Source: Porpolomopsis calyptriformis
Lineage: Eukaryota > Basidiomycota > Agaricomycetes > Agaricales > Hygrophoraceae
NCBI GenBank assembly: GCA_951640195.1
Contig: OX621163.1
Location: 3,844,001 to 3,908,000, forward strand
Length of the DNA stretch: 64,000 nt
Direction: 5' to 3'
Shown: positions 32,060 to 44,185 of the stretch, in pieces
Numbering within the stretch: position 1 is the first letter of the stretch
Layout: each line of letters opens with the position of its first letter
Program-made: the position numbers and the translations under genes
Notes under the pieces: generated by a model
What the model was told of the DNA's origin: nothing
Seen by the model: only the letters and a program-made list of their open reading frames with translations
Databases searched by the model: none

Positions 32060-33700
32060 TCATCGATCATCTTGCTGAGCTGCTTCCAATCGCAGAACGA
32101 TGTTATAGGAATCAGTACATGGATGGATTGGGTCCTCCTCCTCCTCACTGAAATGTTTACTCTGCGAGTAAACTGAGGTGGGCATTTGGAGGGTTTTCAT
32201 TCGTATTGCGGGTGAATCGTTGATATGGTGCATTAATCCATGAACACAATCGATCCAATCATCGAAGTCTTTATCGGTCGGCTCTTCATCATCTTGGTCA
32301 TCAGGCTGTTGGGGGCATCGAGAGAGACCGTTGGGACCATGGTTCGAACCAGCAACATATACCAAGGTAAAATGGAACATTAGGATTGCTACGATCCATC
32401 TGTTAATACTGGCTTGAGGTGCAATGTCTGGGTTCGCTAGCATTCCTTTGATATATCGAGTGTCGACTTCTATAATGAGGTTCCGAACGCCGATGAGGTA
32501 TAGTTGGAGTGATCACAAGGCTTGATAGAGACTGTAGATTTTGAGTTTCAGCTGAGAGAACCTTCTCTCTCGATCGTTCAATGTGATCAAACTGAAACGA
32601 TTATAGTACCATTTCTTCAGGTCATCAGGATTGCATTAGCACAAGTGAAAGCCAACAGCGATATAGGAGGTCTTGATGGTGAGTATCACAGGGGCATCAG
32701 AAATATAATCGAGAACTCATAGAGCGGGCGATTCTAGAAGGGCTTGTTTCAAGTCCTCTTGGGCAGTGAGCTGATTGGGACCAAATTCGAAGGGCATATC
32801 CTTCCTAGTAAGCTTGACTAGATGGTTCACTCGATGCGCAAAGTTGCGAATGAATATCTGAATGATGCTGATAGTGCCAAGGAAGGCTCGAACTTCAGAG
32901 AGGTCTTTACAGGGACCCCAGTTTTGGATCGCTGAGACACACGATTCGTTGGGTAGTCATCCTAAGTGAGTACATCAATGTCCAAGAACGGTGGTCTCTT
33001 CTGCGCACAGGAACGATTTATAGCCTGACATAGTTCCACTGCAATATTTCATTCGCTGAACTATTCGATTGAGATTCCCGAAGTGTTCCCACACGAATCG
33101 TCGGATTCCGTCATTCTCTGGAATCGTTTTGTAGGATCCGTCGGGGAGTACATATCGAGTCGTGGGACCCTTTACAGGGATATCGTCGATATAAGGGATC
33201 GTGAACTCAGGAATCTCCGGTTGGAGGATATAGGTGACATCGTCGTGAAAAACGGGCACAGAATTGGTCCATCCCATGGGTAGGGTAACTAGTCGATGAG
33301 CCCCATAGGGTGTTTGGAACATGGTTAGATCGCGAGGTGAAGGTGTGATCACTCGTTCGTCATATCCGACATAAAGATTGAACATAGCGCCACAGGATCG
33401 TCCTCTGAACCGTTCGGCCAAGTGTTCAGGGATTGGCGTCACTCCTGAATGTCAAATTGTGACTTGATTGAGTGGTTTGAGACTGTGAACGATTCTAAGT
33501 TCTTTCCCTCCTTTCTTTAGGACAGTGAACCATCGCGATCGGTAGGAGGAGTTCGAGGGTTCATAGACACCAGCATCAATTTTTCGCTAGATAACTTTGC
33601 AGACTTTGTGATAGATACCTGGGGGAATCGGGATATTCTTTTGTACCCAAGGTGTATGTGGTACAACTGGAAGATCGATGGGAGGGAAAAAGTTGGATCT
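32060..33700 (-). pseudogene. pol: Element C reverse transcriptase and RNase H
   Basis: RT motifs: SSYRSRWFTVLKK-like start (about 33560), LPMGWTNSVPVF, and the catalytic YIDD (PYIDDIPVKG, about 33190). RNase H is partly open (SINRWIVAILMFHF, NGLSRCPQ). Stops include a TGA at 33452-33454 where Arg is expected. Longest open piece 155 codons (33442-32975). Confidence 0.8.
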
Positions 33701-33841
33701 GAAATGTCCTCATTCAGAGTCGTTCCAGGTGAAAGCGAGATCTTGCTTTCTCATGAAATCGTAAAGGAGGGCCCTTTCTTGAGGCTAAAGGAAATCTCCA
33801 GGGTGAGCTTTATCGAGAAGCTCCATTCATTCGATCATATA

Positions 33842-34884
33842 TCATTCGGTCAGAGTAAACATCAGGGGGTTCAGGTCGAGTGTTGGCATGTCTGCGAGTG
33901 GATCGCCAAGGATTTTTCGGATTATTCGGAATTTATCGGGGAGTTCAGCTACTATGGAGCGAACTTTCTTTGAGACAGGTTTGTATTTCTTTTTCGACGC
34001 GAGGAAGGTTGCAATTTCCATCGATCGATCGAGATGGTCAGAATCGGAAGGTTGATCGCTAGTCAATCGAGATTTAGAGATTAGGTTGGGAAGGTCACAA
34101 GCAGATAAATAGGCATGGGAAACTGTTGAAACTTTATTTGATGCGCATAGAGGCACACAGGAATTGACAGATAGCATAGACATAGCGTGGTCATAATCTA
34201 GAATTATCGTGATCTCTCCTTGATCAGGAATCAAATCCTCAATGAGCAAAAATCTGAACGATGCTTCGGTAGTCCTTGTGGAACCATTGGTATCGTGATG
34301 GTCCTTCTGCTATTTGGATCGCAAATAGTAATTGCCTGGTTTTCATTGGCAAAATTCTTGATGAGGCTTTGAGCTAACACATCGAACAGTCTTCCGAGCA
34401 GGATATCATAGGTGGGAGCGCGAATCACATGAATCTGGAGGTAGAGGGTTATGTCGCTGATCTGACAGGGGACATTCCTCGCGAGACCTAATGATTGGTC
34501 TATTTCGCCATTGGCCGATTGCATATTGAGTTGGATAGTCGAGTCGTAGATTAGTCCTAAATCGTGACAAACGGCTTCGGACATAGTGATTATCTGAGAT
34601 CCGGGATCGACGATACATTCGATTGTCTCTTTATGATCGATCAACATGATGATCAATCAGAGAGCGTGTGATTCCTTCATGACAGTAATGGTGTGAGGGG
34701 TTTCATCGGTTGAGAGGGTGTCCAGATACAATTCGTAGGGGTCGGGAACGGTGATGGAACAATCATCGTTGTCGCAATAGGGCAGGGCATCGTTTGGAAT
34801 CGCTTCCACTTCAACGGTTTTAACTGCGATTGGTTGACCAGTCGGCTGAGTCCATTTAGGGGTCACTGCCTCTTGAACCTTCAA
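33842..34884 (-). pseudogene. Element C protease and linker
   Basis: Protease motif IVDPGSQIITMSE (about 34600) with DPG instead of DTG, followed by YDILLGRLFDVLAQ. The 34231-34656 piece is open for 141 codons. The linker toward RT is acidic and interrupted. Confidence 0.7.
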
Positions 34885-36358
34885 TTAGACTTTGGGTGAG
34901 AGGGATAGCAACTCCTCAGGGGATAGCGTGACGCAAGGGGTTTTCATCAAACGAGTATAGACGTCGGAAGCGATTTTCGAGTCTTGAATTGGTGCTTGAG
35001 TGTAGTAAGAGGGGTCTTTGTCTCTCTTCACCATCGGAGAGCCAAAGTTTCAGATGTGGGGCAGTACGTAGTTAGACTCTTTCACTTTTGTGAATGGATG
35101 TTCCATTGTAGCTGGCTGAGTTGGGGTGGTTGCGATCGGAGCGCTTGATGGTTTGTCGGCTGCTTTCTCTTTGTCAGGTTCCTGTCATCAAGGCCGAACG
35201 ATCTCTACTCCATCGAACATCTTCTTGCTCCTTAATGTGAAAATCTCTTTTTCAAAGGCGGCAATCTGTTCGTTGGCAGTCAGTTGGTATGTTTCGGTTG
35301 CTGGATCGCATTGGATACTGGCTGAAATTCCATACATCATTCCAGCAGTTGGAGTTAGGTTTTGCTTATACCATTCATCCATTCATTCTTTCAAGGTTTT
35401 TCCCAGCATTTGCTGGGGGACGAACCTGTCATTTGGGAGTACGATCCTTCCTTCGAAGTTCTTCTTGCATCGACTGTTTTTGATATATTCGTGGCAGGTT
35501 GGGCAGCTTCCGATGAAGTGATCGGGACTTCCACAGAAGACGCAAGTTTTTGGCTCAAATGGGTTGGGAGCATTGGGTCATCTTTCCGATGTTTGTAGTG
35601 ATCGAGGGGGTGGGTTTCATTTCGGGGGACCTCTATTGTCCAAAGTCTTGACCAGTGTAGTCATTAATTTCTCCATGAAGACACTGAGGTCTTCTTGGTT
35701 AGTGGCAGGGGTAGTAGTCGCCGTTGAAGTCATAGTTTCGCGCAGTAGGAAGGTGTTCGGAGACATTCCATAAAGAACGAAATGGGCCGCCTCGTTGATA
35801 TCGTTTACCCCGTAAGGATCATCGGGGAAGTGATCGGGGAACTTGATTTCCAGTTGTCGGATGATCCTAGACCAGAGTTTGGGTTGGAATCCTCAGATGA
35901 AGGCATGACTTTGTTCTGCTTCGGAGATTCTGTTTTTCGATTGCAGGAATTTAGTAATCGCAAGGAACAATTGGAAATACGCTCCGAGTTCGTTTGTGTT
36001 CATGATTCCTAGTCGAAGCTGTTTTCTGACTATCTTGTCCATATCGGCAATGGACCACTTTCGATCGTCTTCCGATCCTGGGTATAGCTTATAGATGGCG
36101 GCGACGAATTCATTGAATGTATGTCCAGCTTGGAACTCTGTTTGGTATTCCCAGAGTTTGGAGGTATCAATGTCGACATATTTGCAGGCATAAGTCTTCT
36201 TAGCATTGTCATCGTTGATGCTACAGTTAGTGAAGAGACCTCTGAGGTCTTAGAAGTACCTTCGAAGTTCACAAGGTTGTTCGGGATTAAACTTCGGGGC
36301 AGTCGAGTAACTGTGAGCAGGCATAACTAGAGTTGGTGGAGTCATCATATTTGTCATA
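34885..36358 (-). pseudogene. gag: Element C Gag with CCHC knuckle
   Basis: ATG at 36358, then a capsid part resembling element A Gag (YSTAPKFNPEQPCELRRYF, DMDKIVRKQLRLG). One TAA near 36250 replaces a Gln-type codon. A knuckle CVFCGSPDHFIGSC (C-x2-C-x4-H-x4-C) lies near 35490-35535. Most of the capsid frame is open over several hundred bases. Confidence 0.75.
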
Positions 36359-36601
36359 GAAATAGAAGATAATGATGAAAGCGATAAGGTAGAAGAGGGT
36401 TCGTCAGGTGAATCAGGTTGGTTGATCGAAGTTGAATTTCGATTTATTTGAGAGCTGGGAAGTGTTAGTTGGGTCAGATTGGTGTTCTGAGTGAATCTAT
36501 CTTGTAGGGTAGTGCTTTGAGTGACTCGATTGTGTGTTGGGAACGCCGGTTTGAAGGACTGAGTTGAAGGAATCTTTTAAGATTTAATAGTGGGCCCTCA
36601 T

Positions 36602-36612
36602 GGTGGGCTCCA
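36602..36612 (-). promoter_or_regulatory. Primer-binding-like site of element C
   Basis: TGGAGCCCACC in coding orientation, three bases inside the 5' LTR and identical to the site in element A. Confidence 0.65.
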
Positions 36613-36615
36613 AAA

Positions 36616-37224
36616 TGATACGTCTGCTTCGTGTATGAGAACCGAACACAGAACAAGGTGCGAGGATGACTATTAAGAGTCTCGACACAGTCTATGATCA
36701 ATGATCATCAATAGGGAGTCTTCAATCGTTCATGAACGTGATTAATCAGGGAATTGGAAGAATTGGAAGATCGAAAGAGGAAGTTTTTAGAAGATCTAGA
36801 GAGGATCTAGACTCGAGAGCGAGAGAGAAGCGAATATCTAACTTGTTGGATCACTAGCTACAACATACAGTATATATATCTTCTAGTACAAGGATCCCTT
36901 TGAATGTATATGATAAAAGGGGAGCCTCTCTAATGATCTAAGGGGAAAGTAGTGAATGGGAATGAAGGAATCGAATGAAAAGGGAGAAATACAAGAGAAC
37001 TGATGCCTTTGAATAGTGCCTTCCCTTTGATATACAAACTTTCATTCGCGTTCAGAAATCTTCGATCGTGTTCAGAGCGTTTGATGATTCTTGAAGTCGT
37101 TTGGGATGTTCGGGAGCTATCGAGAGCATTTGGAGGGTTCAAGTTTGTGTTTGAAGGACTTGGTAGGCATCTAGCATTCGTATAGTTGAATATACAGTGC
37201 TCAGGGGATGGAGGGGTTGTATCA
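36616..37224 (-). repeat. 5' LTR of element C
   Basis: 609 bp, coding-orientation start TGATACAACC, end GACGTATCA, so the ends are inverted repeats. TATA-like tatatata at about 36868. Confidence 0.9.
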
Positions 37225-37228
37225 CTGG

Positions 37229-38996
37229 CCACTGCTCTGGTTGATAGCGGAGCCTCTGGAAACTTCGTGGACGAATCCTTTACAACTTGCCACAATTTTA
37301 CTCTAACATGATTGGAAACCCCAATCCCCATATGGAATGCTAATAGATCTGAAAACTGAGGTGGACCCATCGAGAACGATATTGATATTTGGTTAGAGGC
37401 TCCTGGAGGATACAATGAATGGATCCAATTAGAAGTGACCGATCTCAGATCTAAGATGGATATTATCCTCGGCTTCCTGTGGCTTAGAAAGCACAATCCC
37501 AACATCGATTGGAAAGAGGCAACACTGGCTCTAGATAGCAAAGAGATCCTCCATCAATAGATAGTCAGCGATGCAGAGTCACTGGGAATGGAATTGGTCA
37601 TGCTGGCTATGAATCGATGCGTATCGAAGTCAGATGAATCCTGAGCCAGCATGGTGGAAGAAGATATGCGAAAGTTTGTACCAGAGGTATACTGGAAAGA
37701 CTACTCTAGCGTCTTTGCCAAAGAATCCTTCAACTGCCTTCGACCACATTCAGAATTTGACCACACTATAGAACTGGATGAAACCTTCAAACCAGTCAAA
37801 GGCATGAAATATGCAATGTCCCCTCTTGAGATGGATCACTTATACAAGTTCATCGATGAAAACCTATCTACTGGACGAATACGAACTTCCAAGTCGAAAC
37901 AAGTCTCTCCATTCTTCTTTGGGAAGAAAGCTGAAGAAGTGAATGCTAAAGGTAAAAGCACTGGTTTACGCCCTATTGAGGACTATCACTACCTCAATGA
38001 ACACACAGTTCCTGACTACTATCCCCTCCCCCTTCTTCACCAGATACTCCAACAACCAAAGCTTTTAACAGCATCTCTGTTTACATTCATGGATATCCAA
38101 TGGGGATTCAACATCAGGATCAAGGAAGGCAACAAATGGAAAGCCACTTTCATCACTGAAGCAGGTGCCTTCGAACCTACTGTAATGTTCTTTGGTTTGT
38201 GAAACTCTCCAGCCACCTTTCAATGGATGATTGACACAAGATTCAAAGAAGTCCTAGATTCTAGAAACATTTTCATCTATATTGATGACGTGCTTGTTTG
38301 TGGAGACGATTTACAAGAACTGCGATACTGGACCTTTAAAACTCTGGATATCATAAAGAGATATGGACTCTCATGCAAACCCATCAAGTGCCAGTTCGAG
38401 AAGGAAGAAGTCATCTACCTCGGAGTAGTCCTATCCAAAGGACGAATCACCACTAATCCAATGAAGGTCAACGCTATCATGTCCTGGCCTATTCCAGAAA
38501 TAGTGAAACAACTCCAATCCTTCTTAGGCAGTGCGAACTTTTGGTGAAGATACATCAAGGGTTTTTCCAAAGTCACTACCCCTCTCTACAAACTCTTGCA
38601 CAATGAAACTGTGTGGGAATGGACCCCTCAAAGACAAGAAGCTTTTGACAACATCAAATCACTTTTGACGAATGCACCCATCCTTTATATTCCTGATCAC
38701 GATCTCCCTTATTGTCTAGAAACTGATGCCTCTATCATCAGAATCGCAGGAATACTCTCCCAACTTCATGATGGACATTGGAAACCTGTTGGCTATCATT
38801 CAAGATCTACCTCCCCTGCTGAAAAGAACTACCCTACTCATGATCTGGAACTCCTGGCGATCATTGACTCTTTCGAACAATGGCACCACCTCCTCGAAGG
38901 AGCAAGACATGATATCCTCATCAAAACAGACAGTCTGGCTTTACGATATTTCTCCAAGAATCTTCGCTTGTCGAATCGCCAGACTCATTGGTCTGA
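37229..38996 (+). pseudogene. pol: Element D protease, reverse transcriptase and RNase H (truncated)
   Basis: Continues element D after element C. Protease ALVDSGASGNFVDE; RT with HSEFDHTIEL, FGKKAEEVNAKGKSTGLRPI, DIQWGFNIRIKEG, the catalytic YIDD (FIYIDDVLVCGDD, about 38276) and SFLGSANFW; RNase H with CLETDASIIRIAGILSQ and YPTHDLELLAII. In-frame TGA at 38200 and 38545, the latter at an Arg position. The frame is otherwise open over 1.3 kb. It is cut within RNase H at 38996 by element E. Integrase and 3' LTR are missing from the window. Confidence 0.88.
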
Positions 38997-39191
38997 TGTA
39001 ACAGATATGTTACATACAGCCACCGTGCTGTGTTTGTACATATTTGTACCGGATACCTTAAGTACTGGTTATGCTTAGGTAAACAATAAGTTTACATCCC
39101 ACTCCCACTTATACCAGATTGCCCTAATACATTGGTTCTGTGCATATCCTAGTATTGAGCAAAGTGTGATAACTTATCCCCAACCCTTACA
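38997..39191 (+). repeat. 5' LTR of element E
   Basis: 195 bp. Contains inverted pairs TGTAAC/GTTACA and GTAAAC/GTTTAC. Unusually short for a gypsy element. Confidence 0.9.
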
Positions 39192-39802
39192 CTTTTTTGC
39201 ACATCCACAAGAAATTGTGGAATATCTGTGTAAATCAACCTTGATTGAAAAAGCTTCCCTGTAAACGACATGGCCTCCATCAATGATGAAGATCCACATG
39301 AAGACTCGAATCACGTGGGCCTCAACGGCGCGCAACTTGCAAGGCAAACCGCCTAACGACGATGACCTGGGAATGGCGCAGATGAGCACCGTCGCTGATT
39401 CCGGTGTGCTATGTCACGACCTCAGTGACACCCAAAGACGGCCAGCGTTGGCCATAAATTCACCCCAGAGTGAACGAAGACATCGTGCCAACTTAGATGA
39501 TGGCAGTTCCTAACTTACGGAAAGAGAGGAGTCAGCGTGTAAGTATGACAATCGACCCAACGCTCGATACATTAATGCACACCCTCACTAAGGGTCAAAC
39601 AAGGACAGGAGTCCCTTCCTCATCATGAATCCTGAATGAACAAGTATACGTTCATCAAATGTTAAATCTATTACAGTGTAATGAAATAGACGATCAATAT
39701 GAGCAATGAGACCTGTCGCCCACACCCAGTCAGATGTCGACTGTGACCCATACTAAGAGATGAAAAGAAAAGCGCCTGCAGAACTGCAAGGCACCAAGCG
39801 AG
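39192..39802 (+). other. Element E leader, no primer site recognised
   Basis: No TGG-starting primer site follows the LTR. The first 30 bases contain a perfect hairpin with stems TCCACAA and TTGTGGA and a GAAA loop (39204-39221). More inverted pairs follow (TGTCAC/GTGACA near 39411, ATGAAC/GTTCAT near 39636). Confidence 0.6.
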
Positions 39803-41500
39803 ATGCTCTCCAACATAGTTGATAGGGTCAATGCACTCATTCAGACAAGAACGGGTGGAATAAGTCATGATGAATTCATGAAGCTAGCCAACAACCTTAA
39901 CAAGGTTATAGTGCATAAGAATAGCGACAACACCTGTCGAAATAAGATGGATATAACCATTCGTCCAGATAGGGACAAAGAAGATGAACTTCTGCAACAA
40001 GCGGAAGCTGAGCTTCGCCATCCTCGACAAGACGAGGCGAGTTCCATCTATCAGAGACAGCAAGCCGCGGCTGATCAAGTCGATAAACATCGACATGGAA
40101 GTAAGAAAAGGAACAACCGGAACAGATCGTTTGAACAAGAAAATGAAGTGGCCTTGAGACTGGGCACATTCACACTCAAGGATAGAGTGGCTATCCAAAG
40201 GTTGAGAAATGGCGACATCTATGAAACCGGAAGATCCGGCCTGGACGATCAAGGCATCACCTTTGACACCTCTGGAGAAACCATAGATTTATGGGCAGAA
40301 GGACAAAATGAGTGGTCCAAACGAGACCACAGGCTGCCCTCAGATAGAAGGCAGTATCACCAGTCAGACGATGGTGATTCAGACGACCCAGATCAAGGAT
40401 CGTCTTCTGATGATGAGTCCGATCGTAGCGAAACGACAGACACTGGAAGTGACCAGTCGAGAAATCGACCATCCGATGCTACTGGACATGGTAGTAAGAG
40501 AACGTCTAAACAGACGTCAAAAACAACAATACGACACAGAAGTTGTAGCCATAAACCTCATAAATATGAGGGGAAAGATTGATGCTCTGATTACCTCAGA
40601 GACATTCATTGTAAATATCATAAATTAATTGATGATCAAGTGGGCAAACCACTGAAAGGAAACCTATCCAGTCTCCGAACCTCATCACCTAAACTGCCTA
40701 CTCCAAAAGAGTATAGCGATGAGGAGGACATTGAGAAATTTGATGGGTGGCTTCAATCATTCTTGAGATGGTTGAAATTGTCCAACTATGCTGGACCTAA
40801 TACTGAGCCAGAGTGTATCGCTTGAATGGCTATTTATCTTGTGGACAAAGCAAGACAATGGTTTAACGACAATGTCGACAGCGTGTCTAGGCAGAAACGC
40901 CAATGGACATTTAAAGAGGTCATCACCGGACCGTACAACCAGTTCATTCATGAAGCATCCATACAGGATGCTACGACAAAATTCTATTCGAGAAAGTACA
41001 CCACGGAAGGTGGTGTCTCAGGATTTTTCTATGACCTTGAGAGGTACGCAGGTCATATGATACACGAGCCTGACTTGTATATGTTTAAAACCCAATTGTT
41101 ATTGGGTCTACCTGCAAGGATAACCAACGCAGTTGTCCAGAAAGGTGTTACCACCAAAACCTCGTCACTTGAGATGATCCTTAAAGTTGCTTGACGTGTT
41201 GAAGAGAGTATTCGAATAAAGCATCGCTACGATGAGCGATGCAAGGTGACATCTGGAGTAACCAGTCAGCCTAAAGCAACTGCGAATATGCAGCCGCCAA
41301 CAAATCAGATGATGAATAAAGAGACGCCATCGTATTCGAAGCCAGTGTACAATAAGTACGCTAACAAACGAGGTCCATACTGACCATATAGACCGACTGA
41401 CAACCATCAGCCTTACAGACCACCGCCAAATAGACCTAGTGGTTCTGGAAGTAAACCGACGCCGCAGGCGCCAGCATATAATAAGAACCAGACAGGATCG
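39803..41500 (+). pseudogene. gag: Element E Gag (N-terminal acidic domain and capsid)
   Basis: Start ATG at 39803. The first 259 codons are charged: a helical part, then an acidic Ser/Asp stretch (DDGDSDDPDQGSSSDDES), then a Lys/Arg-rich end. After a TGA (40580) the same frame continues as a capsid domain (PKEYSDEEDIEKF, MAIYLVDKARQWF, YMFKTQLLLGLPARI). Further TGA codons at 40823, 41192 and about 41381 are at Arg-like positions. One frame throughout. Confidence 0.82.
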
Positions 41501-41506
41501 TCTGGT

Positions 41507-42385
41507 GTGAAATGCTACGCGTGTGGCAAATTTGGCCACTATGCGACCAATCCGAAATGTCCCAATTTTGGGAAACCCCGAATGGCAGCAATCCAAGAGG
41601 GGGAGGATGCATTCAAAATGGTAGCAGAAGACGCTATCAATGAGAACGACCAAGAGGCAGATGAGCTTCACAACAACTACAGAATCGTAGTTGAGGAAGA
41701 GGAGGATGATCCTTTACAAGGATCGCAGTATACATCACAAGGTGAAGAGTATCACCTCCAAGAATATGATGAGTATGAGGAGTACTCACAAGAGGAAGAC
41801 GACAATAACATCGTCAACAAACAAATACGTTCAATAAGAGAAACAAGTAACTCTGCTCGTGAATTTATAGCATCTATAAATGACAAACAAGTGTTCAAAG
41901 AGGACACTCAACCCAAATCATGGGTTTGTAAGTCCAGCAGACAGCAGGACTGCCCAGCGAAGCTCAGCACGAAAGTAAGGCCTTTAGTGGCTCGCATGGA
42001 ATTAAACAGCCTCGTAGCCATTGTAATGTTTGATACAGGCAGCACCTCTGATGCCATTAGCCCAGAATTTGCGAGAGTTGCAAATTTGAAAATATATCAG
42101 TTGAAGGACCCTGTTCCGATCCAACTAGGATGCTGCAGTAGCAGATCGCGGATTAACTACAGTACTTACTGTCCTGTGCGATACTTTCGTATCGCAAAGA
42201 AATACTACTTCGATATCGTAAATATCAACAGATTCGACGCTATAATTGGCATCAGTTTCATGCGTGAATTCGAAATTATGCTAGAGCCTAGCGCGAACCA
42301 GATAATGGTCCGCAGGGTAGCTGCTCCCGCTCTTACTGAAGGGGAGGAAAATGACGAAATCGTGTGCAGACAATCACTGCAATGA
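41507..42385 (+). pseudogene. Element E zinc knuckle and protease
   Basis: Same frame as Gag. A knuckle VKCYACGKFGHYATNPKC (C-x2-C-x4-H-x6-C, longer last spacing than the usual x4) is followed by a very acidic stretch, then the retropepsin motif IVMFDTGSTSDAISP (about 42020) and IIGISFMREF (about 42245). Ends at a TGA (42383); another TGA follows at 42407. Confidence 0.82.
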
Positions 42386-42412
42386 ACTGAACAAAGGTCT
42401 GCTGAATGACTA

Positions 42413-44185
42413 GTGGATGCAGAACCAAAAGGTTCTGCAGGGAAGACGTCTGGACAGGACATCATAGAAACTGACAAACCAAAAGAGTTTGTCAAGGAGT
42501 TTTCAAGAAAAAGGTGTTCAGACGCGAACACAAAGAAAATAAAAGAGAGTACCCCTACCGGGTCTAATGAAAAGATGCTACTGAGTGTAGCTCAAATTGT
42601 TCAACCGAATGAAAGGACCAAAACGTCCCTCACACATGAGGACAGACCTTGCCTTCGAGCCAAATGGATCGAAGTGTGCCAAGATATCATGCACAGAGTA
42701 CCCAAGGAATTGCCTCTGGTATGTGGTGTCAATCACCACATACCTCTTATCAATGAAGATAAGAAGTACAATTATTACCTTCCAAGATGTCCAGACTCAC
42801 TAAAGCCTCAGCTTATAGTGAAGATCGCACAGTATACCCACACTGGATGGTGGGAATCGGTGCAAACTGATCAAGCAGCTCCGATGCTGTGCATTCCAAA
42901 GAAGAATGGCACTCTACAGATGCCAATTGATTGTCGTAAATGCAATGACAATACTTTGAAGGACATTACGCCCTTTCCTAACCAAGACCAGATCAGATAT
43001 GATGTGGCCAGCGGAACAATAAGGTCAAAAATCGACCTATCAGATGCTTATGAGCAGCTACAGACAGTACCTGAAGACGTGCATAAAAGTGCATTTGCAA
43101 CTATATATGGCACCTACGTGAGCCATATAATGCAGATAGGAGACTGCAACGCACCCGCTATGTTCCAGCAGGTAATGACAATGATCTTTTGAGATTTTAT
43201 TGGCATATTCATGCATGCCTATCTTGACGATCTATTTGTCTATAGTGCTTCTGTCTCAGAGCACGAAAAACACTTGGGTCTTGTGTTTGGTAAACTACGA
43301 GAATACAAGTTCTACCTCCAAGAGGAGAAGTGCAAACTGTATGCTGATGTAATCGACTGTCTAGGTCATAAGATAGATGACAAAGGGCTACACACAGATG
43401 CCGATAAAATGGCGAGAATATGCGATTGGCGACAACCGTGCAATTACAATGATGTCCAGAAATTTATAGGACTCATACAATATCTGGTGCATTTCCTGCC
43501 AGATATCTCAAGTTATACAGGGCCGTTAGCAGCCATGACAGTGAATGGGCAACCGTTCGCGTGGAGACCAATCCACGATAAATGCTTTGAAACAATAAAG
43601 CAGATATGCTGCTTGACACCTATACTAGTGCCGATACATCACAAGAAAGATGAACCTATATGGGTCATCTGCGACGCCTCAATACATGGCATCAGTGCAA
43701 TGTACAGACAAGGTCCTACCTGGCAAACCTGCAGACCAGCAGGATTTATGTCGCGAAAGTTTACAGATGCTCAATGGAATTATTGTATGTTCGAGCATGA
43801 AACAATCGCGATACTTGAAGCCCTACTTAAATGGGAGGACAAACTGATAGGATATCGGGTTCACGTTGTGACCGACCATCAAGCTCTTGAGTTTTTCAAG
43901 ATGCAAAGATGCCTGTCTAGCCGACAAGCTCGTTGGATGGAATACCTATCAAGATTTCACTTTGACATAACATACATCAAAGGGCAACTGAATAAAGTTG
44001 CCGATGCATTGTCACGTTATTATGAAAGTGATACATGGTATGACGCTCATCCTATGAGTGAATACGTAGATGTAGATATATGTCTAGACCCAGAAAAGGA
44101 TGATCTCCCTTGGGATCGTCTAAATGAAATTAATACTGGAGCCATCAAAATGAAGGCTATCCAGGTCATCGAAGACATTCAATGA
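42413..44185 (+). pseudogene. pol: Element E reverse transcriptase and RNase H
   Basis: RT: CIPKKNGTLQMPIDCRKCN, SKIDLSDAYEQLQ, GDCNAPAMFQQVM, then after a TGA at 43190 (Arg position) the catalytic YLDD (HAYLDDLFVYS, about 43213-43245). RNase H: WVICDASIHGISAM, EHETIAILEALLKWED, VVTDHQALEF, VADALSRYY. Both pieces are in one frame, which is also the Gag frame. Confidence 0.9.

Larger units (their letters stand above)
28215..37228 (-). mobile_element. Element C: gypsy-type LTR retrotransposon with an antisense gene
   Basis: 9.0 kb, coding on the minus strand. LTRs of 609 bp (28219-28827, 36616-37224) differ mainly by transitions. The apparent 4-bp target duplication is CCGG (28215-28218) and CTGG (37225-37228), one transition apart. 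Same domain order, primer-binding-like site and Gag type as element A, so the two are one lineage. Inserted into the protease coding region of element D. Coding regions carry many in-frame stops. A separate gene on the plus strand lies between integrase and the 3' LTR. Confidence 0.88.

Noticed and set aside
36930..37541. 203-codon minus-strand open frame
   Set aside because: It crosses the boundary of the element C LTR into element D and is antisense to D pol.
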